From Flammeovirgaceae bacterium BBD 1991-12 (GTDB lineage Bacteria > Bacteroidota > Bacteroidia > Cytophagales > Cyclobacteriaceae): a stretch of 64,000 nucleotides of DNA. The stretch spans positions 886-64,885 of the forward strand of contig LYSV01000107.1 in assembly GCA_001657315.1 (NCBI GenBank), read 5' to 3'. Below, piece by piece: positions 45,603-54,587 of this stretch (within the stretch, counting starts at the first letter, position 1; the number at the start of each line of letters is the position of its first letter). The notes below the pieces were generated by a model, which saw only the letters and a list, made by a program, of their open reading frames with translations, was not told where the DNA came from and did not search any database. The translations under genes were made by a program, and so were the position numbers.

Positions 45603-47318
45603 ATGGAAAACAAAAAGAACAGGAACTACAACATCTTTTTCAACACACACACCGTCTCCGGTATCGTCATTAGCCTTGGCCTATTTGTGATCTTCTTTTG
45701 TGGAGCTTTTGCCCTGTTCATGGAGAACATCGACCATTGGGAAACGAACGAGAAGAATGGAGCTGTTATTGAACCCATTGATTATCAAAGAGTGCTTGAC
45801 AAAGTAGAAGAGAAAGGCTATGATATGCATGGAAGAACCTTTAGCATAAGCAGTCACCAGGACCATATCAATGTTTTTTCCCGACCACTCTCAGATTCAT
45901 CGCTTGTAAAGTCAGCGCTGGCTATTCTTCCAGACTCTGTAGCACAGGGAAACATTTCATTGGAATTAGACATAAAAACACTGGAAGATTATGATGAGAG
46001 CAAAGAAGTCAAGGCTCATTTGGGCGACTTTATTTACGGATTGCATTATTTCCGTCCCATACCAGTCATTGGCCAGTACCTGTCTGGTCTGGTAGCCCTT
46101 TTCTTCCTGTTTGCCATCATTACCGGTCTTATCGTACATTGGGAAAAAATCCGATCTAATTTTTTTACTTTCAGACTCAAAAGCTCTGTCAAAAACCTGT
46201 GGACAGATGCGCATACTGCACTGGGAGTTATTGGCTTGCCATTCCAACTCATGTATGCTGTTACAGGAGCCATATTTGGGTTAACGATTCTGATTTTTAT
46301 GCCTTACGCGATGGTGCTATTTGGTGGAGACCAGATCGCAATGTTTGAGAAAGTCTATCCTGACCCAGCCTTGAAGCAATATGAGGTGAAAGGATATATT
46401 GAACAAAGCAATGGTGTGAACACTTTTGCTGAGCGAACACTTAGCAGTATTCCTGATGAAAATGTGGAAGAAGTCTTTGTGTCTGTTTCTAACTATCAGG
46501 ACCAAAATGCGCATTTCGCCATCACTGTGAGGACAAATCTGAAAAGCGGTTTTTTTAATCACATTCAGGACGTTTATCATATTCAGGGTGGTGAGGTAGT
46601 TCATCATAAGGAAGCCTCAAGTGCACCAGCTTATTCGGTAGCGGTCGTGGAGTTTATTCACAGGATTCATTTTGCTGACTATGGAAACTATTTTGTAAAG
46701 CTTCTCTACTTTCTCACTGCACTACTCACCTGTTTCATGATCATGTCAGGAGTAATGATTTGGCTCAAAGCAAGGGATAAGATTGCTTACAAACACAAGA
46801 AAAAGTTTAACCAACGCGTGGGTCAAATCTATGTAGGTGCCAGTATGGGATTGTTTCCTGGAATAGCCTTACTGTTCTTGTTAATAAAAATTTATCCTTC
46901 AGGGATGGAAAATAGGTTTGATCAAATCACCTGGATTTTTGCAGCTTTCTGGCTGGCTTACACCATCTATTCCTTGTTTGCTAAAAACTACACCAGGATC
47001 ACAAGGCACGCCTTATGGCTGGCAGGCATTTTGGGTATTGCTATTCCTGTAGCTAATGGTATAACAACAGGCCTCTGGCTCTGGAAATCCTTTGGGGAAG
47101 GATATATAGATACATTTTTTATTGATCTTTCCTGGTTACTTATTGCGCTGATCAGTTTAACGATTGTTTCGCGTATCAAAGACAAAATTTCAGAACAAGA
47201 AATAGCTATAGAAGGAGTTCAAATCAAAGAAAAGAAGAAAGGTGAGGCGTCCATGCCTAAAGTTCAGAAACAAGAGCCCGTTTTGGCGATAAAAACTTCA
47301 GACAAATATACCAGCTGA
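45603..47318 (+). CDS. PepSY-associated transmembrane protein
   Basis: A 571-residue inner-membrane protein of the PepSY_TM family. The first helix follows FNTHTVSGIVISLGLFVIFF, which carries a conserved His. Later His-bearing segments include LHYFRPIPVIGQYLSGLVALFF, WTDAHTALGVIGLPFQLMYAV and EFIHRIHFADYGNYFVKLLYF. These are the hallmark of PepSY proteins linked to siderophore receptors, where they are thought to bind heme and reduce ferric-siderophores. The C-terminal tail is charged and cytoplasmic. It is the last gene of the iron-uptake module. Confidence 0.88.
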   Translation: MENKKNRNYNIFFNTHTVSGIVISLGLFVIFFCGAFALFMENIDHWETNEKNGAVIEPIDYQRVLDKVEEKGYDMHGRTFSISSHQDHINVFSRPLSDSSLVKSALAILPDSVAQGNISLELDIKTLEDYDESKEVKAHLGDFIYGLHYFRPIPVIGQYLSGLVALFFLFAIITGLIVHWEKIRSNFFTFRLKSSVKNLWTDAHTALGVIGLPFQLMYAVTGAIFGLTILIFMPYAMVLFGGDQIAMFEKVYPDPALKQYEVKGYIEQSNGVNTFAERTLSSIPDENVEEVFVSVSNYQDQNAHFAITVRTNLKSGFFNHIQDVYHIQGGEVVHHKEASSAPAYSVAVVEFIHRIHFADYGNYFVKLLYFLTALLTCFMIMSGVMIWLKARDKIAYKHKKKFNQRVGQIYVGASMGLFPGIALLFLLIKIYPSGMENRFDQITWIFAAFWLAYTIYSLFAKNYTRITRHALWLAGILGIAIPVANGITTGLWLWKSFGEGYIDTFFIDLSWLLIALISLTIVSRIKDKISEQEIAIEGVQIKEKKKGEASMPKVQKQEPVLAIKTSDKYTS

Positions 47319-47467
47319 TAATCAATCACACACGAGTGGGCCATCCTTTCTGTAACCATAAACTTCCTGGGATTTTATTCTATACAGATATGACTATTAT
47401 GAGCTATATGAGAATGGGTAACACAAAGTCATACTCCTCATCAGACTTTTGGTCGTTATACCATGTC

Positions 47468-48421
47468 CTATGACAGGAGATGCCCTACCAAATGAGCAGC
47501 CAGCCTCGCAGTTTGACCATCTATGTCAAATTGAGGATTTAACTCCGCAATATCCATGCTGGCAAGCTTATCGGTTTGCACAAGGCAACGCAGCACCTCC
47601 ACTGCTATGCGGGGTTCAAACCCCAGTGGTGAAGGGGCGCTTACTCCCGGAGCCATCGCTGCTGAAAAACCGTCCATATCGATAGTGAGGTAGAGGTGAT
47701 CTGCCTTTTCTGAAAATTTCCGGACAGCTTCCCTGATCTCATCTATTCTACCCCAGTGAAGATCCGTTGCTTCAATGTATTGAACTCCAAGCTCATCTGC
47801 TTTATGGTACAGGTCTCTGATGTTGCTTAAGGGCTGAACACCCAGACACAAATAATGGAATGCCTGTCCTGTTTTCCTGCATTCCTCGGCAATTTGGTAA
47901 AAAGGGGTCCCTGAAGTGGCTTTTCCATCGAGTGTTCGCAGATCAAAATGAGCATCGAGGTTAATGATCCCCATATCGCCTTTCTTTCCTGAACCATTGA
48001 GATATTTTCGTATACCGCTATAATGACCATAGGCAATATCATGCCCTCCTCCCAGTACTATCGGAAACGCTCCCTGACCCAGTAAGTGAAAAACTGCCTC
48101 TGACAATTCCTGCTGAGCGGCCTCCAGTTCAGATCCGTCGCATTCAATGTCACCTGTGTCGTACAGCTTCGTCAAAGGGTCAAGATGATTCGCCAGTTTT
48201 GCCAAAGCCCTTCTGATCTCATCCGGGCCCTGCCGTGCACCAGGCCGCCCAAAGTTTCTCTTTACTCCCTCGTCACAGGCATATCCCAGGAGTGCATAGG
48301 TTTTATTTCCGTGAGACCCCAACTGCCGGAAATGAACACATTCCACTTTCTCATGAAGATAAGCGTCACTATGGGATCTCCTGCCCTGCCACAAGGACAT
48401 GTCTGCTTTTTTATAACTCAT
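47468..48421 (-). CDS. hutG: Formimidoylglutamase
   Basis: A 317-residue enzyme of the arginase/ureohydrolase fold that splits N-formimino-L-glutamate into glutamate and formamide. Manganese-site motifs are GGGHDIAYGHYSG, NLDAHFDLR and TIDMDGFSAAMAPGVSAPSPLG. The phrase GVSAPSPLGF is characteristic of HutG. It is last in the leftward hut operon, 10 bp after hutU, completing histidine breakdown to glutamate by the hydrolytic route. Confidence 0.92.
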   Translation of the reverse strand: MSYKKADMSLWQGRRSHSDAYLHEKVECVHFRQLGSHGNKTYALLGYACDEGVKRNFGRPGARQGPDEIRRALAKLANHLDPLTKLYDTGDIECDGSELEAAQQELSEAVFHLLGQGAFPIVLGGGHDIAYGHYSGIRKYLNGSGKKGDMGIINLDAHFDLRTLDGKATSGTPFYQIAEECRKTGQAFHYLCLGVQPLSNIRDLYHKADELGVQYIEATDLHWGRIDEIREAVRKFSEKADHLYLTIDMDGFSAAMAPGVSAPSPLGFEPRIAVEVLRCLVQTDKLASMDIAELNPQFDIDGQTARLAAHLVGHLLS

Positions 48422-48431
48422 AGTGAACGTT

Positions 48432-50450
48432 TTACTTCACGGAGACTTTCATGAGTACCTCTTCGAGCAGGTCATTTTCCACCAAGTGTGGTAATGTTAC
48501 CTTTAACCCGGGGGTTCTTTCCATTTCTCTTTCTATTGCAAACCGGGCCCCCTCATTCCTTGCCCAACTCCGGCGGGCAACCCCGTTATTGACATCATAA
48601 AACAGCATACTTTTCAACTTCCGGCCCGCCATTTCACTGCCATCCAGCACCATACCAAAGCCACCGTTGATCACCTCACCCCAGCCTACACCGCCTCCAT
48701 TGTGAAGGGATATCCATGTGGCTCCGCGGAAGCTGTCACCGATTACATTCTGGACGGCCATATCAGCAGTAAAACGACTGCCGTCATAGATATTACTTGT
48801 CTCCCGGTAAGGGGAGTCCGTCCCGCTTACATCATGATGATCCCTGCCCAGCACCACCGGTGCAGATATCTCTCTAGAAGCCACAGCATTGTTAAATGCC
48901 TCTGCAATCTTCATTCTGCCTTCAGCATCGGCATAGAGTATTCTGGCCTGTGACCCTACCACCAGCTGATTTCTGGCAGCCTCTTCTATCCAGGTGATGT
49001 TATCCTGCATTTGCAGTTGTATTTCCCTGGGTGCTTCCCGCTGTAGCTGACGCATTATCTTCAGCGCTATCCGGTCCGTCACCTCCAGATCATCAGGCAG
49101 CCCTGAGGTGCATACCCACCGGAAAGGACCAAAACCATAGTCAAAGCACATAGGGCCCAGAATGTCCTGAACATAGGAAGGATACTTAAAATCAACACCA
49201 TTTTCCGACATAACATCACCTCCCGCACGCGATGCTTCCAGCAAAAAGGCGTTGCCATAGTCAAAGAAATACGTACCTCTTTCAGCATGACGGTTAATAA
49301 CCTTTGCATGGCGCCGGAGCGATTCACAGACCTTTTCTCTGAATAGCAGTGGATCTTCGCTGATCATACGGTTGGCTTGCTCAAACGACAGACCCATGGG
49401 ATAATACCCTCCTGACCATGGGTTGTGCAGGGAGGTCTGGTCAGAGCCGACATGGATAAAAATTTCCTCATCATAAAATCGTTCCCATACCTCCACCACA
49501 TTGCCCAGATACGCAATGGAAACAATCTCTTTTGCCTCCGTGGCCCGTTTAACACGTTGCACCAGGCTATCCGGATCTTCCACTACTTCATCTACCCATC
49601 CCTGGCGGTACCTTTTCTTCACTGCTTCCGGGTTTACCTCCGCACAAACGGTAACACAGCCAGCGATATTACCCGCTTTGGGTTGGGCACCGCTCATACC
49701 TCCAAGTCCGGAAGTCAGAAATACCTTTCCGGCGGATTGCTCTTCAGCCTTCAGAATTTTTCTAAATGCATTCATAACCGTGATGGTAGTACCATGGACA
49801 ATGCCCTGGGGCCCGATATACATGTAGGAGCCTGCTGTCATTTGACCGTACTGGGTCACTCCCAGAGCGTTGAATCTTTCCCAATCGTCCGGTTGGGAAT
49901 AGTTGGGGATCATCATGCCATTGGTAACAACTACCCGAGGGGCTTCCTTTGAAGAAGGGAAAAGCCCCATAGGGTGACCGGAATAAATATGCAACGTTTG
50001 TTCATCCGTCATAGTAGCCAGATACTGCATCGTGAGCAGGTATTGTGCCCAATTCTGGAACACCGCTCCGTTACCGCCATAGGTGATCAGTTCATGCGGG
50101 TGTTGTGCCACCGCCTCATCCAGGTTATTCTGGATCATGAGCATAATAGCGGCTGCCTGAGGTGTACGGCAAGGGTAGGCTGAGATCGGCCTGGCATACA
50201 TTTTATAGGATGGCATGAAGCGATACATATAAATGCGACCCCAGGCTTCCAGCTCTTCGGCAAACTCCCGGGCAAGTTCCGAATGCCATTCAGCGGGGAA
50301 GTATCGCAATGCGTTACGGATGGCCAGTTTCTTTTCTTTGAGAGAAAGAATGTCTTTCCGCCTGGGGGCATGGTTTACGGAAGGATCATACGGCCTTTTT
50401 GGAGGTAATTGATCGGGTATTCCCTGTAGTATTTGTTCTTTAAAATCCAT
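48432..50450 (-). CDS. hutU: Urocanate hydratase
   Basis: A 672-residue enzyme from the ATG at 50450 (MDFKEQILQG). The open frame extends upstream to 50666, but only as a shadow of the hutI end. Urocanase marks include ELITYGGNGAVFQNWAQY, SGHPMGLFPS, NYSQPDDWERFNALGVTQYGQMTAGSYMYIGPQGIVHGT in successive segments and TSGLGGMSGAQPKA, the NAD-binding region. It converts urocanate to imidazolone propionate in the cytoplasm. It is longer than the roughly 560-residue proteobacterial enzyme but typical of the longer Bacteroidota form. It overlaps hutI by 11 bp. Confidence 0.93.
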   Translation of the reverse strand: MDFKEQILQGIPDQLPPKRPYDPSVNHAPRRKDILSLKEKKLAIRNALRYFPAEWHSELAREFAEELEAWGRIYMYRFMPSYKMYARPISAYPCRTPQAAAIMLMIQNNLDEAVAQHPHELITYGGNGAVFQNWAQYLLTMQYLATMTDEQTLHIYSGHPMGLFPSSKEAPRVVVTNGMMIPNYSQPDDWERFNALGVTQYGQMTAGSYMYIGPQGIVHGTTITVMNAFRKILKAEEQSAGKVFLTSGLGGMSGAQPKAGNIAGCVTVCAEVNPEAVKKRYRQGWVDEVVEDPDSLVQRVKRATEAKEIVSIAYLGNVVEVWERFYDEEIFIHVGSDQTSLHNPWSGGYYPMGLSFEQANRMISEDPLLFREKVCESLRRHAKVINRHAERGTYFFDYGNAFLLEASRAGGDVMSENGVDFKYPSYVQDILGPMCFDYGFGPFRWVCTSGLPDDLEVTDRIALKIMRQLQREAPREIQLQMQDNITWIEEAARNQLVVGSQARILYADAEGRMKIAEAFNNAVASREISAPVVLGRDHHDVSGTDSPYRETSNIYDGSRFTADMAVQNVIGDSFRGATWISLHNGGGVGWGEVINGGFGMVLDGSEMAGRKLKSMLFYDVNNGVARRSWARNEGARFAIEREMERTPGLKVTLPHLVENDLLEEVLMKVSVK

Positions 50451-51717
50451 GATCCGTTGTAATTTTTTCCTTTGATGAAAATACTCTCCTACCCCTCTTC
50501 CATACCTCGCCGGGCCTGAGCGCTCCCTGATGATAGCAGATCTCACGATAATGATCCGTAGCATAAAGGTTAAAATCACCGATAAAACCTTCTCCAAGCT
50601 CACCACGATCCTGTAGTCCCAGTGCTCCGGCAGCCCGTATAGTGATCCCCGCCAGCACCTCGGCATTGGTCAGTTTCTCAAATGTAGCCAGTACTGAAGC
50701 CTGGACCAGCAGGTCACCCATGGGGGCTGAGCCGGGATTCCAGTCACTGGCAATGGCAAGGGAACAACCCGCATCCAGCAGCTTTCGGGCCGGGGTAAAG
50801 CTGCAACCCAGTCCGATAGAAGCTCCCGGCAAGGCAACAGCAATGACATCACTTTGGCTTAATAAAGAAACCTCCCTGTCCGTGCTTGCCTCGAGATGAT
50901 CTGCGCTTAATGCACCGTGTTCAACGGCAACGGCAGTTCCACCGGGAGTGAATTGATCGGCATGAACGGTAAGCTGAAAACCCATGGATTTTGCATTGTG
51001 GAAATACGGTGCTATCACCGATGAAGAGAAGGCCTCCTCCTCAACAAAAGCATCGATCCGGTTCGTCAGGGCCTCTGCTTGTAACTGGGGTAAAAGCCTG
51101 GCAGAGATCTCCGATAAATAGTCACCGTGATCCCCGTCGTAATCTCTGGGCAGGATATGAGCCGCCAGACAGGTGGCAATAAGATCCTGAGCCACTTCCT
51201 GATCCGCTGCATGGACAGCCCTCAGCATTTTCAATTCTTCATCCGGTGTAAGCCCATAGCCACTCTTGACTTCCACCGTAGTCACTCCCTTTTTCAAAAG
51301 TTCTCCTGCACGGAAGATGATACCCGCCGTCAGTTCCTGTTGACTGGCGCTTCGCGTATGCGTAACAGTGTCCCATATACCTCCACCCTGTTTGGCTATT
51401 TCCAGGTAGGACTTCCCTGCATTCCTCAATGCATAATCTCTTGCCCTGGACCCATGAAAGCAAATATGGGTATGTGCATCGACCCAGCCGGGCAGACATA
51501 CCATAGGGCCTTCCGGTTCGGTGACCTCAGCATTAAGTTCACCAGCTGTCTTTATCAGATCAGAAAATTTACCGACTGAGTGTATTTTTTCGCCTGCAAG
51601 CAGAATACCTCCTTTTGTGATCACTACCAGCTGATCATCGTTCAACGGTCCTTTCAGTGGCAACCCTGCCATGGTCACTACCTGTTCCAAAGGTCCCAGT
51701 AAGCGATATTTTGTCAT
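50440..51717 (-). CDS. hutI: Imidazolonepropionase
   Basis: A 425-residue amidohydrolase that opens imidazolone propionate to formiminoglutamate. The metal motif WVDAHTHICFHGSRARDYALR occurs in two adjoining segments near residue 75. Also seen are VEVKSGYGLTPDEELKML, LTVHADQF and ASDWNPGSAPMGDL, all typical of HutI. It follows hutH after 108 bp and overlaps the start of hutU by 11 bp, which suggests translational coupling. Confidence 0.93.
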   Translation of the reverse strand: MTKYRLLGPLEQVVTMAGLPLKGPLNDDQLVVITKGGILLAGEKIHSVGKFSDLIKTAGELNAEVTEPEGPMVCLPGWVDAHTHICFHGSRARDYALRNAGKSYLEIAKQGGGIWDTVTHTRSASQQELTAGIIFRAGELLKKGVTTVEVKSGYGLTPDEELKMLRAVHAADQEVAQDLIATCLAAHILPRDYDGDHGDYLSEISARLLPQLQAEALTNRIDAFVEEEAFSSSVIAPYFHNAKSMGFQLTVHADQFTPGGTAVAVEHGALSADHLEASTDREVSLLSQSDVIAVALPGASIGLGCSFTPARKLLDAGCSLAIASDWNPGSAPMGDLLVQASVLATFEKLTNAEVLAGITIRAAGALGLQDRGELGEGFIGDFNLYATDHYREICYHQGALRPGEVWKRGRRVFSSKEKITTDHGF

Positions 51718-51825
51718 GGTTTTATATTTACAATCAGTGTTAATCAGCTCTGTGGGTTCCTATCCTGATGCCCTTGTGACGGGAAAGAATAGTATTTCCA
51801 GCCGTAAAACTTTTAGTAACACCGG

Positions 51826-53394
51826 CTAATACGTCTCAAATTCATTCTCGAAAGAAGTTTTAAGCTCAATACTTCTGCTTTGTGCCATCTGTGATGCCTT
51901 TTCCAGGATCACTCCTGACCTGATCAGCTCTATTCCCTTCTCAATATCATCTGCAAAAACACGGTCGTGTTCAGCAAAGGTGACACGAGATCGTACCTGT
52001 TGATGGACCTCATCCAGTATAACCCCGGACTTCAGCGGCTTTCTGAACTCAAAGGCCTGAGCTGCCGTCAAAAGTTCTATTGCCAAAACCTTTTCCACAT
52101 TTTCCAACACGGTTAGTGCCTTTCTTCCTGAAATAGACCCCATACTTACGTGATCCTCCTGCCCCAGTGAAGTAGGAATACTATCCGCACTGGATGGGAA
52201 ACACAATCCCTTGTTTTCACTGACCAGGGCAGCGGCTGTATATTGAAGGATCATGTATCCTGAATTGATCCCGGTATCTTCCATGAGCAATTTAGGCACT
52301 CCTTCCGAGTTACCTTCCAGCGAAAGGTATATCCTGCGGTCTGATATATTGCCGACCTCGGCGGCAGCCAGACATGCATAATCCAGTGCCATCGCCAGTG
52401 GCTGACCATGAAAGCTGCCTCCGCTGATCGTAAGGTTTTCATCAATGATCACCGGATTGTCCGTAACAGCATTGAGCTCAGTCTCCAGTAACTCCTTCAG
52501 GTGAAGCCATGCATTACGGGAAGCTCCATGCACCTGGGGGATGCATCTGAGAGAATACGGGTCCTGCACACGATCACAATCGATGTGATCTTCCATGATC
52601 TCCGAGTCAGACAGCAAGGCACGCATACGGGAAGCTACATGGATGCATCCTTTAAACGGTCTCAATTGATGAAGTTCATCCAGAAAAGGTTTGACTGACC
52701 CCTGAAGCCCTTCGATCATCATAGCTCCAATGATATCAGCCTGGGCCAGACAGCTATGCATTTTCTCGACTACCTTTATGGCATGGGCCGCTATAAATTG
52801 GGTACCATTTATTAGTGCAAGGCCCTCTTTCGGTCCGGGATTAAGAGGTTTCACAGCCAGCTCCTTCAGCAACTCACCGGCATCCCTTGTTCTGCCGTTG
52901 TATTGGACCCTACCAAGTCCGATAAGTGGCAGAAAGAGATGAGCCAGTGGCGCAAGGTCTCCGGACGCGCCTACCGAGCCCTTACAGGGTACCAACGGAA
53001 TGATATCCTGTTCAATATGCCAGATGATCCGGTCCAGCGTGGTTTCGCCAATCCCTGAGTATCCCTTAGCCAGAGAATGTACCTTAAGGATCAGCATGAG
53101 CTTTGCTATCTCAGAGACTATGGGTTCACCCACCCCTACACTATGACTTTTCAGGATATTGGTTTGAAGCTTTTGGGTCTCTTCCTTTGAGATACGTGTG
53201 GTGCACAAAGGGCCAAAACCTGTGTTAATACCATAAACAGCCTCCCCTTGTTCCACAATACGAGCAACAGTCTGCTGACTAGCCCTGACTTTATCTCTTG
53301 TTTTTGCTGAAAGTGCTCCACGGCATTTACCCCTTGCAATGGACAGTGCAATACCGGCAGTGAGTACATCTTCGCCGTAATGAAATACCCTCAT
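51826..53394 (-). CDS. hutH: Histidine ammonia-lyase
   Basis: A 522-residue lyase that turns histidine into urocanate and ammonia. The MIO cofactor triad Ala143-Ser144-Gly145 lies in GSVGASGDLAPLAH. Other marks are YGINTGFGPL near residue 55, GLALINGTQ and the QEDHVSMG segment. It is the first gene of the leftward hut operon and is transcribed divergently from a LysR gene. A -7 promoter box lies 82 nt upstream of the start. Confidence 0.95.
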   Translation of the reverse strand: MRVFHYGEDVLTAGIALSIARGKCRGALSAKTRDKVRASQQTVARIVEQGEAVYGINTGFGPLCTTRISKEETQKLQTNILKSHSVGVGEPIVSEIAKLMLILKVHSLAKGYSGIGETTLDRIIWHIEQDIIPLVPCKGSVGASGDLAPLAHLFLPLIGLGRVQYNGRTRDAGELLKELAVKPLNPGPKEGLALINGTQFIAAHAIKVVEKMHSCLAQADIIGAMMIEGLQGSVKPFLDELHQLRPFKGCIHVASRMRALLSDSEIMEDHIDCDRVQDPYSLRCIPQVHGASRNAWLHLKELLETELNAVTDNPVIIDENLTISGGSFHGQPLAMALDYACLAAAEVGNISDRRIYLSLEGNSEGVPKLLMEDTGINSGYMILQYTAAALVSENKGLCFPSSADSIPTSLGQEDHVSMGSISGRKALTVLENVEKVLAIELLTAAQAFEFRKPLKSGVILDEVHQQVRSRVTFAEHDRVFADDIEKGIELIRSGVILEKASQMAQSRSIELKTSFENEFETY

Positions 53395-53475
53395 ATGCTA
53401 TTCATTTTTACAGCTTTGGACCATCTATCGTCATTTCTGACACAAACACATGAACTATTTTTATCCTCGACTAAC

Positions 53476-53483
53476 CAAAGTTA
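53476..53483 (-). promoter_or_regulatory. Candidate hutH promoter -7 box
   Basis: Read on the minus strand, TAACTTTG matches TAnnTTTG exactly. It lies 82 nt upstream of the hutH start in the 140-bp gap shared with the LysR gene. No clear -33 TTTG is found, so the call is tentative. A LysR operator overlapping this gap is expected from the divergent layout. Confidence 0.4.
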
Positions 53484-53534
53484 TTGCATATCTTTAATAA
53501 TTAAAAATACCATTTTTATCAATACTTAATAACC

Positions 53535-54425
53535 ATGAGTAATCAATTGGAACTCCGTCATTACCGGTATTTCAAGGTAGTAGCGGAGGAATTGCATTAT
53601 CGAAGAGCATCGGAAAGGCTATTCATTTCTCAGCCCGGACTGAGCCGGCAGATCAGGCAGATGGAGGAGATCCTGGGCGTACAGCTTTTATGGAGAAATA
53701 AAAGAAAGGTTCGGCTTACCGAAGCAGGAAAATACCTCAAGAGCGAAATTGACTTTATCTTCAACCATCTGGAACTCATTCATAAGCAACTAAAACTGAT
53801 CGATAAGGGTGAAGATGGTGAATTGAGAATAGGATTTCTGGGGTCAGCTATGCAAAATGTGATCCCTGACCTTCTACTAAAAATGGATCAGATGTATCCC
53901 GGGATAAGCACAAGTCTGGAGGAAATGTCCAATGGCCTACAGGTGGCCGCCGTGGACAAGGACCGGCTGGATATAGGTTTTGTACGGCTGGCACGGGTAC
54001 CGGCGGGAATACGCATGAAACCCGTCTATAGGGACACATTTTCCATTGTATTGCCGGAAGATCACTCGCTTACAGCAGGCAGATTCAAAGGAGTCCATCA
54101 GTTGAAAAACGAAAATTTTATTTTGTTCTCAAGCGACTATAGCCCTGCTTATTATGACAAGATCATGAGTATTTGCGAAGATGAGGGCTTTACACCACAT
54201 ATTACACACAAGTCTGTACACGCCCATACTATCTTTAAACTGGTCGAGCTAGGTCTGGGTGTTTCTATTGTGCCCACTTCGTTGCAGCACGGTTACGACC
54301 GGAAGGTGAAGTTTATCGAGCTGGCAGGTATCGAGCAGTCTGCTCTGTTGTCCATGATCTGGAAAGAGGAAAACAGGAATCCGGTGCTGGAAAAGGTGCT
54401 GGGGTTGGTTGAGGAAACAGTATAA
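53535..54425 (+). CDS. LysR-family regulator, candidate hut regulator
   Basis: A 296-residue LysR-type regulator. The winged HTH spans about 1-65 (ELRHYRYFKVVAEELHYRRASERL followed by FISQPGLSRQIRQMEEILG across adjoining segments). The C-terminal effector-binding domain (about 90-295) includes GELRIGFLGSAMQNVIPDLL and LVELGLGVSIVPTSL. It is divergent from hutH with a 140-bp shared gap, the normal layout for a LysR gene and its target. Urocanate or histidine as inducer is inference. Confidence 0.9.
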   Translation: MSNQLELRHYRYFKVVAEELHYRRASERLFISQPGLSRQIRQMEEILGVQLLWRNKRKVRLTEAGKYLKSEIDFIFNHLELIHKQLKLIDKGEDGELRIGFLGSAMQNVIPDLLLKMDQMYPGISTSLEEMSNGLQVAAVDKDRLDIGFVRLARVPAGIRMKPVYRDTFSIVLPEDHSLTAGRFKGVHQLKNENFILFSSDYSPAYYDKIMSICEDEGFTPHITHKSVHAHTIFKLVELGLGVSIVPTSLQHGYDRKVKFIELAGIEQSALLSMIWKEENRNPVLEKVLGLVEETV

Positions 54426-54587
54426 AGCAGCAGGCGCAGATTAGAAAACCTGTAAATATGGAGGTAAGGGTTTGGAAAACACGCAGCAGTTTGAAGTTAC
54501 CGGGGCAAAGCTCTGAAACAAGGTAGATCAAGCTGGTCTGATGCCCAGGCAGGATTGTGACAAAGGGAAAATCAGTATATTGGGATC

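Noticed and set aside
48432-50666. A longer urocanate hydratase starting at 50666
   Set aside because: The extra 72 residues lie inside hutI and do not resemble urocanase; the protein begins naturally at MDFKEQ (50450).
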